Shown here piece by piece: positions 23,010 through 34,700 of a stretch of DNA of 64,000 nucleotides. The position numbers were made by a program, and so were the translations under genes. Position 1 is the stretch's first letter. The number at the start of each line of letters is the position of its first letter. Source of the DNA: Dromaius novaehollandiae (lineage: Eukaryota; Chordata; Aves; Casuariiformes; Dromaiidae); contig NW_026991408.1 of assembly GCF_036370855.1 (NCBI RefSeq), forward strand, positions 1 to 64,000. The letters run 5' to 3'. The notes beneath the pieces are model-generated. The model did not search any database and was not told the DNA's origin. It saw only the letters and a list, made by a program, of their open reading frames with translations.

Positions 23010-26000
23010 TGTGGCGGTTGGGATGAGAGCCTGAACCCCTGTTAATGCTGCCAGTGATGGAGAATGGCTCCACTAAGGTGTAGCTGCCAGAAGCCAGTCC
23101 CCTTTGTGCACCAGCACAAGCAGGGACACTGACTCACTTTCATCTGCTGCTTTTGTGAAACAGGAATCTGTTTCAAGCAGTATTAAAGCTGGCTTTGGTT
23201 GAAACTTTTTTTTGTCATTACTTCTGTACTAGTCCTTGGCTTATCTTTGCCCTGTTCCACTGTGTGATCTGCTACAATGTTACAGAAGTCTTGGAATTAT
23301 GTATTTCATATTCACAGTGCATATGCTTACATTTGTTTCTGACATGTGCTTAACAGTAGCTATAGTGGGAAACAAAAAGAAAGTCCAGTATTCTAAGCTA
23401 TCAAAAGGTATCTTGGCATTGCAATTATTATATGGTATATAGCATTATTCACACCCAGTTCTACTGGTCCGAGGTGAAACTTGCTGTGTGGAGATCTTTG
23501 AAGGTAAGCAGAACCTGACTGTATATATCATCTTAAATCACATATTGTGCAAAGTGTAAGCTGTACAGCAATTCCCAAGTTTGCTCACTTTCAGACAACT
23601 TTGGTAGAGGTACCTACAAAAAGCTTGTTAAGATGAACTGCACTGTAATACAGTCCCTTTCAACATTTTCAGAAAACTAATTTATGAATTAATATGCAAG
23701 GGTTGTCTAAGGAAGGCTCATGTTAGAACAAAATAAGCACTAAAAAAAAAGCTAAATCCAACTTTCTCCAAAGTAAAGAAAAAGACTGAGAAAGCTCTGC
23801 CTTTAGGCCATGATGGAAAGGAGCCTGGGATGGGTTTCCTGATAGTGGTTTAATTCTGTCTGCGCTAAGTGGAAAATACTGACTTAAATGAACTTCATTA
23901 GTAGAAGTCCCCCAGCAAGAACTGCACTGCGTTTTACCACCCTCACTTAAGGAGCTTCTCGCCACGTGAGGTACTTTGTTGTTCTCACTGAGGAAGGGAC
24001 ACTGCTTTCTTCCCACAAAACTAAGTCCTGTGCACCGGATGCCCGGCTGTCTTGTGCCTATTGTTAGCTGGTGCTTGGAATCATCCAGTGTCTGCTAACT
24101 GTTTTGAAAGGGTATTCTGAACTGCTGCAATCCCCTCTTGGCTGGTCCTTCGATCCTCTGGGTCTTGTGTTCAGCTCCTTGGTGAACATCCAGGCCTCTG
24201 GCTTGGCTGCCCCATGTGACTCTCAAAATCTCTTGGCAGACTGTGCTAGCAGCATGGAGATAACTCTTCTCTCTGCAGCAGTAGCATGGGACTTTCTCAA
24301 CACTTCCTTCCAGTAAGAAGCCTTGTGTGATCTCTTGGACTCTCTTGACAGAGGTCATGGAGGTGAGGCCACATGCTTCACATTTGAGGAAGGTCACTGA
24401 TGGCAGCGATGGAAGATGACACACATTTTGGATCAGACCACCTGTTTTGGGATTTGCTTCCTCACTAACCCTGTCAGGTGCTGGTGGCTGCGGTGGGTGA
24501 AAAGTGCAACCTGCTGATAGGATTCCTTCTGCACAGTAAGTAGTGCCAGGCTCCTAGCTGTGCCCAGCCATCTCAACCATTTCCTCTTTCTTACAGAGGT
24601 GCAGTTACCAGTTTCTCCTCTTGCTGGTATTCAGAGCCAGTGAGTAAACAACTTGGAGTGGGACTGTGCCTATTCTCCTATTGACTTTGCTATTGCATTG
24701 TTCCTCCCCACCCTTAGGGATGGGAGTATGGGCTGCAGACACCTGCGTCTGCTTGGAGTCCCAACAGGATTCTCGGCACAAAATGCATTTCTTTTACAGG
24801 GAAAGGTTCCTGACCCAGATGACGGGATGGTGGCGGGGAGGGTCTCTGAGGAAGTGTAGCACACAGGCCTTGAAGGGAGATGTTGATATGCCTCAATCTT
24901 TTTTTTCTTCTGTATTCTGCTGTCACAGGAGTACTCAGTTCTGCCCTGTACCACTGACAGCGTGCCAGAGGCAGTGTGTGTGTATCTGTATCCCAGGTGA
25001 AACCTCATGGCCTTACATGCAGAACTGACCACACAGCAGGTAACTGCACCAGCCCACTTACTGCTACTCTTTCTAAGGGAGCAGAGGTCTAGCAGCAAAG
25101 CATAGCAGCACATGGCCAGGCCAGCACTGTCACCTGTTGCTGCGCTGTCCCTGGATCTCCAGCTGGCTCCCTGCAGCTGGCCAGGGGGGACACTCGCTCA
25201 GGGCTCCTGCGCAGCTGGCAGGATGTGCTCTGTGCCACGCAGCTCCATCCTCCTCCCTCTTGCATAACTGCCTGGGAAGGGCCTGCTGCTGCGGTGCAGT
25301 GCGGAGACAGGAGTACAGCTCCCTGGGTTGTTTTTTGACCCAGAGTGGTGCCAGGCAGCGCTGTGTTACCCCCCGAGGGCACACGTCTTACCGTCAGCAG
25401 GGACACATCATCAAGGACATGGTTCTCGCCACTAGCAAATAGGACATGCAGGCAGGAGAGAGACAGGCTCGAGCTAGCTTTAAGCTAGCCAGCTATGTGT
25501 TCACGGCAGGTAGCTGCATGGCACAGGTTGCAAACTCACTCATGAGAGAGGGCAGCATGGGGAGCTGTTTGATTTGGGATCCCAGACAGACTGAGAAATA
25601 GCCAGAAATTGCTAGGTGCACCTATTACTTCCTTTGCTGGTGAGTACTTTGCTATTTTTCACTTCTCTCTGAGAAGGTGACACCTACATCTCTTCAAGCC
25701 TAGTGAAGCTGGCTCTCAACGTACTCCAAGAACAGGCTGCCAGAAGAATTGCTTCTCTCAGTGGGGACACCTGCGATGTCAACAACTGTAAGGTTCTCCT
25801 TCACTTCCTGTCCCACACTGCTCTGCTCTAGAGGTATTTCACTGGGGAACCTGATGAATCCTGCATGTGGATGTACAGGATGGGTCTGAAGTGTGCTTGA
25901 GGAGCCTGGGATTTCGTGCTAGTACTGTATCACACTGCATGGTGTGAAGGGGCTCGCCTCTTCTGTCTCTGAATGACAACAGTGTTGTTCAAAACCCTGC

Positions 26001-27260
26001 AAACACAGTCTGTCTCTGGGAATTCTCCATTTCCCATGTTTGTAAGCCCATTGTCAAGCAGATATCTGTGAGGAGAACCCGCCAGGCCTCTCAGTGGTGG
26101 GCTGAACACATAAACTGATACTTAATTAGGGAGACAGACAGAGAGGTCATACATGGGATTAAAAGCATGATCTTGATTTGCAGAACAAGTGTTTTGGGCC
26201 CAAGATAGAAGAACCTTCCAGAAAGTAATCAGGCAAAATCCCGCTCTAATTAACGTAGCCTTGCCCACCCTGTGCCGCTTGTTCCTACCTGGGTTTCTGC
26301 TCTCCCCAGGAACTGAAGTTTGTAGGCGCTCACGTGCAGGCCAGGTTTGACGTGAGCAAGGCCTGTGATGTAGCGCGCACATCAGCGCTAGGTTGCAGAG
26401 GCTGTCAAGCTTGCTTCATTTGGAACATTAGATTAAACTTGAGTAGCAAAGTATGAAAGAGCTTGGAAACACTCCAGTCCCTTTCACGCTCCCTAGAGAG
26501 ACAGAACCTGCCTAATTTTAATAGACATTTTTTCCCTCTATAAAAGTCCTAATGAGAAGCACCCTAGTCACGCTCCCAAAGCAGAACCCCAGCAGTGCAT
26601 TGAGTGTGAAATAAACAGAGACTGTGCCTGTAAACCAAATGGGCTAGACAAGCTTTTCTGTTCCTTTTAACATCGCAGCTATTGTTTGTTTGTTTTTGTA
26701 ATTTGCAAAAAACCTTTCTCTCCTCCTCAGTCACTTTTCTCCTCCTTCAATTGACAATGAAGCTTTAAAAGAAACGGGTATTTTATGTCCTCCAAATATA
26801 GGGTTTGTTAATAACTGATATTCATGTATTTGCATTTTTTTTAACGAATAAAGCAGGTATTTGTTGGAATTTAACCCTGCTCTTGCTCCACTGTACAACC
26901 TGGAGGGGATTCTGTGGTGTGATGTCAGGCATCAAAGAGAGCTTCTTACTCAGGGTGAATTACATCGCTGTTACTTCCCTCATGGAGATGACACCTGATG
27001 GGCCACTGAATCAGTTGAAAAGCCAGTTCTCCCACGGTAAGGTCATGGGGAGCAGGTAGGGATTAAGATGGGAAGGGCTGAGAGTGTCTGCTCTACTACC
27101 AGGTCTATCAGGCACCATTTTGCACCTACCTGTATTGCTGGGCAGCTGTTTTTTCTTCCGCGAGGGGCTTGTTCTCGAGCAAGGCCGCACCATTTCTTCA
27201 GGCAGACTGCGAACACCAGGTCCTTCGCTCTGCGTGAGCCCAGGAGAAGGGCAAGTGTCC
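23010..27260. other. Intergenic spacer, ATP5MG to KMT2A
   Basis: About 4.2 kb in which I see no conserved protein, structural RNA or recognisable interspersed repeat. Open frames are under 150 codons, overlap on both strands, and show no family resemblance. Base composition rises toward the middle (about 24.0-25.4 kb) and falls to AT-rich near 26.5-26.9 kb. An unconserved noncoding transcript cannot be excluded. Confidence 0.6.
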
Positions 27261-27269
27261 GGTCGCAGG

Positions 27270-27750
27270 GCCGGGCGGGGCGGGGGGGGTGGTCAGGGTG
27301 CCCTGTTGCGGGGGGGGTGGTCAGGGTGCCCTGTTGCCGGGGCGGGGGGTGGTTAGGGTGCCCTGTTGTGGGGCCGGGTGTGTGTGTGGGGGGGGGAGGG
27401 GTTTAGGGTGCCCTGTTGCAGGGCTGGGAGTGGGGGAGAGGGAGTTAGGGCACCCTGTCACCATGCTGAGGGGCATTAGAGTGCCCTGTCACGGGGTTGG
27501 GGGGGGTTAGGGCGCCCTGTCACCACACTGAGGAGGGTTAGGGCGCCCTGTCATGGGGTCGAGGGGGGGGGGATTAGGGCGCCCTGTCACCACACTGAGG
27601 GGGGTTCGGGCGCCCTGTCACGGGGCCGGGGGGGTTTCGGGCGCCCTGTCACGGGCCTGAGGGGGTTCGGGCTCCCCGTCACGGGGCCGGGGGCAGGGTT
27701 TTCTGTCACGGGGCTGAGGGGGGTTAGGGCGCCCTGTCACCGCGCTGAGG
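27270..27750 (+). repeat. G-rich minisatellite upstream of KMT2A
   Basis: About 14 diverged tandem units, each around a core like TTAGGGCGCCCTGTCAC, with cores near 27295, 27322, 27355, 27404, 27447, 27477, 27509, 27540, 27574, 27606, 27637, 27667, 27694 and 27725. In the 3' half, units ending in CACCACACTGAGG or similar tend to alternate with units ending in CACGGGG, suggesting a dimer of about 65 bases. G runs of 4-10 between units favour G-quadruplex formation. Confidence 0.9.
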
Positions 27751-27978
27751 GGGCACAAGGAGGCGACGGCGAGGAGGCAGCCCTGGCTCCGGCACGGCTG
27801 GCGCACGTCGCAGCAGGTGAGCACGGCGTCGCGGCCCCGCGAGCGGCGGCCCCCGGGCTCAGGCCTACCCCCGCCCGGGCCCGCGGCCTGGCTGCGCGCC
27901 GCTGGCACGCGGGGCGTCTGCCCGCGCCTCATGCCCCAGGCCGGGCCCCGGGCCGCGCCGAGCGGGGCCCCGCGCTCC

Positions 27979-28391
27979 GCATACGCCCTGGGACTATGCA
28001 GGGGGCTGGCGGGGCGTGCTATGCCGTATGCGCGGTCCCGGGCGCCAGCAGCTCGCGCTTTCACTCGGTATTGCCGTCGTGGTTATGGTGGTGGCTTACG
28101 GTCTCGGTATGCGGCAAGCAGGTTCTGGGGCTCGCTGGCAGGGTGCCCCACACCTGTATCCCCCTCGGAGTTATGACGGGCTGCTAGGCAGAGAACCGCG
28201 CTATCCAGGACGGGGGGCCGCGCTGGGAGCTGGGCCCGGGACCCTGCATACCGCCCAGCGTTATGCGGGGCCAGCACCAGTTGCGCATGGCTTACCCACG
28301 TGCCAGGGCGGCGGGATGGCGGAGCCCCGCAACCTGCATGCCGGCCGGCGGTATGCAGGGCCTCTGCGGGCCGGCGGAGCGATATGCAGGG
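27979..28391 (+). repeat. TATGC-bearing dyad repeats in the KMT2A 5' region
   Basis: Three elements begin with GCAT and end with TATGC, each exactly 21 nt long: 27979-27999, 28246-28266 and 28336-28356. More single TATGC(A/G)GG-like half sites occur at about 28018, 28106, 28259 and 28381. The middle of each dyad is GC-rich and differs. The repeated spacing suggests either a degenerate tandem repeat or a set of dyad protein-binding sites. Confidence 0.6.
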
Positions 28392-28441
28392 CGCGGGGCG
28401 CGGCCCGGCCCCGCTCTCTGGCTCGTCGCCTCACAGTAAAG

Positions 28442-28786
28442 ATGGCGCACAGCGGTCGGTGGCGCTTCCCTGCCCGGCCCGGCAGCGGCGGCTGGGGCCG
28501 CCGGGGGCTGGGGGGGTCCCGGCTGCGGGTGCCGGCCGTGCGGAGCCTGCGCGCCGCCGAGCCGGCGGCCCCGGCGGCGGCGGGCGATGGGGAGCGCGGC
28601 GGCCCGTGCTCCGGCGGGGCGGCGGGAAGCGGGGGAGGCGGGGCAGCGCCGGGCTCCGGCGGCTCCGGGGGCCCCGCGGCCGGGGTGGGACCTGGCTTCG
28701 ACGCGGCGCTCCAGGTCTCGGCCGCCATCGGCATCAACCTGCGGCGGTTCCGCGCGGCCTGCGGCGCCGAGGCGGGCAGCGGAGAG
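28442..28786 (+). CDS. KMT2A: KMT2A exon 1: menin-binding N-terminus
   Basis: Encodes residues 1-115. It begins MAHSGRWRFPARPGSG, retaining the RWRFPARPG motif that binds menin; human has C instead of G at residue 5. A Gly/Ala/Pro-rich linker follows and lacks the long serine tract I recall in human. The conserved GPGFDAALQVSAAIGINLRR closes the exon before CGAEAGSGE. Very high GC. The donor is GAG|GTGAGG. Confidence 0.93.
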
Positions 28787-31700
28787 GTGAGGAGGGGCGG
28801 GCGGGAGAGGGAGGGCGCGGCGCGGCGCGGCCCGAGCGCGGTCCCGGCCCGCCAGCATCCCCGCTCCGCCCCGGCGGGCGGCACACCCCCTGCCCGCACA
28901 CCCCCTGCCCGCGCCCGCCGCGCTCCTCCCGCCGCCCGGACACACCTACCGCGCCCCGCGCCGCCGCCGCCGCCCGCACAAAGGGCGCGCCCCGCCGCCG
29001 CCGAGCGGAGCGGAGCGGAGCGGGGGGCGCGGGGCGGGGGGCCGGGCCGGGCGGGGAGCCGGGCGCCGGCCGCCCTCCGCCTCCGCGCCGCGCGGTCCCT
29101 CCCCGCGCACGCGACTTGCCGCCGGTGTGTCCTCCCCGCGCCGCCGCCGCGCCTCCATTATCCTCCCGCCGCGGCGGGGAGGGCAGGGCAGGGCAGGGGA
29201 GGGAGCCCCCCCCCCCCGCCCCCCCGCGCGGGGCTGCGGAGCGCCGGCCGCCGCCGCGAGGTGAGGGGCGGGGGGGCGGCGGTGCCGGCAGCCGCCCCCC
29301 GCCCCGGCTGCACCTGGCCGCCGAGCGAGCCCCCGGGGCGGGGAGGAAGCGGTGCAGTTGCGCGGACCAGCTGGCTCACGGGTGTTTTTTCCCTTTTCGG
29401 CGGGGGGGCCGCGCTGCGCTCGTCTTGCCTGCGTTTTCTTAAGCCTGAGCCAGCGAGAGCAGGAGTCTGACAACAGCCCACCTACCGACGGAGCGGGGAA
29501 GACATGATGGGGGTGTGTTGCTTACTACAGGCTGCACCAGTCCTTTTCTGTGCTGCTTGTTTTGCATCGCTTCTTAACTCTGTCATTGCACCGGCAAAAA
29601 AAAAAAGAGAAAAAAATCCGACTTCTTTCGTACCAGGAGCGCGTTTCTCGTAACGGCTGGTTGTGTCTCTTGTTCTAAAGGCAAATCGTCAGGTGCGGAG
29701 CGCGTGAGCGTATCTTTGTATGTCCTTTAGCCTCTCAAAAAGCGTTTGCATTGCTTTTTCATCACGGGTAGTATCTGAGTCTATTAATGTGTGTATAAAA
29801 GCACGTTTTAGTTACGTTTCTCGGGCTCGCGTTTAGCGTTGCCTGTTAGGTGCTGTGGAGCAGGGCGAGTCGGTCCCGGCTGAGCTGGAGTCGGTCTTGG
29901 GCTGCAGTTCCCGCTCCCGCAGGCTCCGGTGCCTGGAGGAGGGGGGTCGTATTCGCGGACTCAGAGCCGATCGTGGAAACACTTTTAACCTAGTGAATAC
30001 AACGCTGACGCTTTTAACTCAAACTGTCCAGTAGCATCCCTTTTATTTAATACAAAGTTCTTACAGGTTGTTGTTTATAATATCTGTAAACTTGTCTATT
30101 TGTAATAGTTTGGGTTAAATGGAATTTACTATATCTGCTTAAAAGAGGTTAATATCTCACAAGTGCTGGTTTACTGGCAGAAACAACTGAAATCTGGCTA
30201 ACCAGTCTGACCACAAAGTTAACAAGCGGAGAAGTTTTTATATGAGGGGAAGGTGAGTTGGTTGGGATGCTTTGTTTTTTCTAAGGATGACATTGGATTT
30301 GTTTTTCTTCCGCTCAGTTTGTCTTAAAGTATATTTTTGTATCTCAGACCTTTAAAATATCTCAGAAGATCTTTGCAAGTTTGGCTTTTTAGCTTATCTT
30401 TGCTTAAAAATAAAATAGTTAAGTAAATCCTTGGTGCTAGCAGTTGATAAAGAAAGTGTCTCTTAGATCTTAAGAGTTTTTATTGAGCGATTAAAAAATT
30501 CTGCCTTACAATATTATATGCAGTGGAAGGTAATGGTAAAGTTGGCTTGTAACTTGGTGGCTGTAGGTTGAGACTCATCCACTCATGAGCGAGGAAGGAG
30601 TAGACCCAGGGTGCTTTCTCACTCTAAAATTACGACAGTTAATAGTGTTCTGAGACATTAGGCAAGCAGATGCTCTTGTAGATTGTGTGGCGTACAGCTT
30701 CAGCTGGTTCAGTAGTTGTTCTTCCCATCACCAGTATAGGAACATCTCTTTCCCTCAGTGATAATTAAGAGCCAAAGTATTTTTGCTTTTTAAAGACCGA
30801 GTTCTCTTAACTGATGACTTATACTGCATGGATTTTTTTCATAGCAAAGGTCTCGCTGCTCTGAACTCGTGCACCACAGCTATTGGTCATCAGAAGTTCT
30901 AGGAAAAACCCTTCCTTCCTGCTGTACGACTTTCTGTGTGGTGGGAGTGAGGGATGCGGAGAAAGCTCTGATACGTCTAGGAAATAAGTACGGGTGCGTG
31001 CCGGTGGCCTTTCTGAAAGGAGAGGGTGGCCATGCGTTTTTGCTGAAAGAGTAAAGTTCTGATGCTTGTGTGGTACCTGAATTTGGATTCAGCTTTTTTC
31101 CTTCTAGTAGGGGTTTCCAGGAGTCCTCTGCTTATTAGGACTCATTATGACCTTTGAATAACCACTGAACACTTGCACTGTTTTCTTCCGCAGTTGAGGT
31201 CTTTCCCCGAACCATGCCAACTAAAATCTTCAGCTGAGTTTGCATTCAGCGTTGGAATAAAATCTTTAATTAACAATTTGAGTTTAGGAATCTGTAGTGA
31301 TCAAAGCAAAGTGGAAGAAGCTGCGCTATATTTTTATGTACGTTTTCCATGCTGATTGCTTTTTTTTTTTTTTTTTTTTTGACTTCTGAACAGCACGCTG
31401 CACTCTGGTCTTAAATTGTGTAAGTACTTACCAAAAATATGCATTAATATCAACATTTCATTTGATTTAATAGGAAAGTAGAACTCCAGAGCAAGTATTA
31501 TAATCAGTTTTTCCCTTGTCTCCTTTGCCATGCTGCAGAATGTAGCAGATCTTATTTGTAATATAAAAGGTACCTGAGTTCTGAGTGCACCTGGGTCATG
31601 TGACAGTTCTCATTTCTTCAGTGAAATCACAATCTTAAAAAAGCTATTTCATTGTAATTATTACTACTTGGTTTTTTTTCTTCTTTTTTTAAAGGTAAAG

Positions 31701-34700
31701 AGAGGCAAAGGATGTCACTGCCTCCTCCCCAGTTTCTGGTGACTTTGTATGAATCCTTTGCTTCTGTTGCGGTTTAGTTTTTCACTGAGTTATCTTGAAA
31801 CCTGCTTGCTCTAAGGGAGCGAGACTGTGATATTTGACTTTGGCACAGTAAGAGTGAGTGGGGATTTTTTGCATAGTAAAGCTATAACTAGTTGGAAAAA
31901 ATGGCATTCATACTGAATGTTATCCTTTCTGCTGATATGAATGACAGTTAAGTAATAAGTGGAATTATTGCAAGGTTTAAAAACCTTCAGCTGTGTTTTC
32001 TTGATTTGTTACTTAAATATTTGGTATAAGAGGAGTCTGTGTGTGGTTGTTATATATCTGTTAGATCTGTCACTTCAGGGCTCCCTCCCCATCCCTGAGA
32101 TTTAATCGAAGCCTTAGGAGATGGAAGTTGACTGCGTGTGGTGGATGCATGTTGACGGTTCACTTGATAAATCTGTATCAGTTTCAAAGTGAAAACTTAA
32201 GTTGCCAAAACTTGAAAAGGAGTTGAAAATGTAATAATAACAGTAATGATCGTGACTCTAGTAGTGTTGCTGTAATTGTGCATGGACCATAATCTTTTAT
32301 GAGGTAAATGTTAGAGCCTCAGATGTTCACTGATGGCTGACTTGTTTTGAAATTGTACTGGATTCATGTGCTGGGAGGAATGGCTTCCTTATTATGGCCA
32401 TGGCCATGGTCATGCCTGAGCTGAAAGTACTGATAATTTCTTTCCTACACTTGTATTAAAATTCTGTCTGCCTGAGAATTTTCTTTCCTAATTCTCTGCT
32501 GAATGGTCATTATAAAACTGCCTGGGTGTTTAACTTGTGAAGCGCGTGTACAGAGCCCTGCCTGTTATTGGTGACATTATTAGTATGTATGAATGGAGAG
32601 ATCAACTGCTTCTGGGTAGAAGTTTGGTTTAAAACAGAACATAAACAAGAAAGTACTGATGGCAGCCCAAGAGATGGAGAGCTGCTTTTCTTCGTGCTCG
32701 CTCTCCTTTCTGAAGAGTTAGGAGCTCATTTGTCAGAAGTGTGAAAATTCAAGTACATGTTTTAGCCATCCTAGCCAGTTTCCTGTTTCCAGGATTCAAT
32801 CAGTGTTACAAAGCACTCAAAACTTTTAGAGTATTGGTTTTGTGAAGCTTTTTGGAGGAAAGGATTCTGGGGATTTTGGGGGGAGGGTAGTGTTTTTGAT
32901 AGAATGTCGTGTCACACTTCTTGGTGACAAGAGTGACAGATAATGTAGTCTCAGAAGAAGCAGCAGTAATGTACATTGACCTGTTTGCTCTGGGACTTTT
33001 TGACATTGCACTTCCCTCAACTGTAAAATTCATAGGACAGACTCTTGCAGCAGTGTATTTCACTGCTTTTTTTTTTTTTTTTTTTTGCTTTTTTTTTTTT
33101 TATTGAAGTACTGAACTACAGATTTTACTGTATTGCATTTGGAGGAAATGAGGGAACAGGTTGGGTAACTCTTTGGGACAGTTGTTCATTTTTCAGCCTT
33201 TTTAACAGACTTTCAATGTCGACTTCCATGTCGAGGCTGCCTCCTCCTCACCTGTTGAATATATGTGAAACGGTACTAATGGTTTCAACACACGAGTGGT
33301 TAAAAGCATGCCCAGGAACTCTTCTCCTGAGACCATGTGTGATGGCATGTGCCTGCTGCATTTTCTAGCTGTGATGCCAGAGCTTGCTACCTGTACTGCT
33401 TTTACACGCTGAGAATTAAACAGAAAAGGGCGCTGCCTTACATGAAATAAAACTGAGGAAAGGAGGCATTTTTGTTTCGATAAACAGAAAACATGTTGGT
33501 CTTTCATTCAGAGGGAGTGTTTTGGTAGAGGGGCTTTTGTTTTCTTGGTTCTGAAGGGACAGCAAAAGCTTTTCTCTTCAGCAAAGGTCTCTTTCTCAAT
33601 TTATCCTGTAGAGTGCCTGGATAAAATGTAGTATGACATTTATTGAAGGCATTCTCATCCCCTCCAGTCTCTTATTTAGACCAGATAGTTTTGTGATGAA
33701 ATATTGGTATAGGGCAGACAAAGAGTAGCACTGCTGAGAAACTGTATCTGATTTCTCTTTTCGCGTTTGGTGGCCATTGAGGATGACTTTGGCAAAGAAT
33801 GTGGGTTCTTGCAAGCTATTAAAATTTGATAATTCTTGGGCAGCAAATCCTTTTAACTAGGTAGCCATGCTACCTAAGCCTCTGTTTCTCGCTGTTGATA
33901 TTAAAGCTCATTATGGTCCATCTCCTCAGTTCAGTCTTGTGCACAGACTGTAAATGAATTCTTGGGCATTAAGTTTAAAGGGATACCGCAAAAGAGCTCG
34001 TAAAAGGGAATGCTTTTTTTTCCCCCTGCACTGCATCAGAAAACACATAGTTCAGCTGTTAAAATATTTTTAAAATGCTTTAATTCTTTGTTGGGTGACA
34101 TGTATTTCTCTAGAAGAAGTGAAAATGAGTTTGCTGCTATTAAAGATTTTTCTTTATGCATTGATATGGCCATTTAGAGTATAGCTGTGTGTATGCAGAA
34201 GTATCTGAAGTGCTTCATCCTCCTGCTTTGATGTTTCTGGGCAACTTTGATTGTTAGTTATGTCTGCTTTTGTTTAAAAGCAACCTCTAGAATTCTTTCC
34301 TGTTCTCGGTTGTCCAAGTTCAGCTGAAGTATTGTGTTCTAAACGTTCATTTATGGATCCGAGAGAGAGATTTAGCTTGCCAAAAGCGCTGTGTTGCCAG
34401 AACTCTGTTAGATGTGGTTCAGGAGGCTGTGGTCTCGCTTTTCTCTCACGGGGTGCAAGTTAAATTTTTCTAGGTAGTACTTTGGATGACCCCTTTCCTC
34501 AGAGGTAGCACTGAAAGCTTGTTGTCATCCAAATGAAACCATTTTGGGTGCTTTAAAAAGCATTTCCTGTTTGTTCAGAGTGAAAATTGTCAATCAATCA
34601 GAATTATTCCTATAGTATATAGGAATATAGATTATATATAATTTGTAAAGTATTGAGTGTAGAGCATAGGCTGAGTTGATGGAGCCGTAACTCCGCAGAA

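Larger units (their letters stand above)
27770..29400 (+). promoter_or_regulatory. KMT2A: KMT2A CpG-island promoter
   Basis: An extended CpG-rich block covering the probable 5' UTR, exon 1 and the start of intron 1. No TATA box is visible. The start codon lies in AAAGATGGCGC, which resembles a YY1 element (AAGATGGCG) and is a good initiation context, with A at -3 and G at +4. Short direct repeats occur downstream in the intron, for example ACACCCCCTGCCCGC twice at about 28882 and 28897, and a GGAGC run at 29004-29022. The transcription start is not determined. Confidence 0.75.

Noticed and set aside
24653-25442. Cluster of 60-150-codon open frames in the ATP5MG-KMT2A spacer
   Set aside because: They overlap on both strands in a moderately GC-rich stretch, with no conserved motif and no convincing splice linkage.
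28261-28945. Antisense open frames over KMT2A exon 1
   Set aside because: GC-rich shadow frames opposite a conserved coding exon.
28300-29470. Second-frame long ORF through KMT2A exon 1 and on into intron 1
   Set aside because: It ignores a well-matched donor at 28787 and becomes a Pro/Arg/Gly string; the conserved protein is in the other frame.
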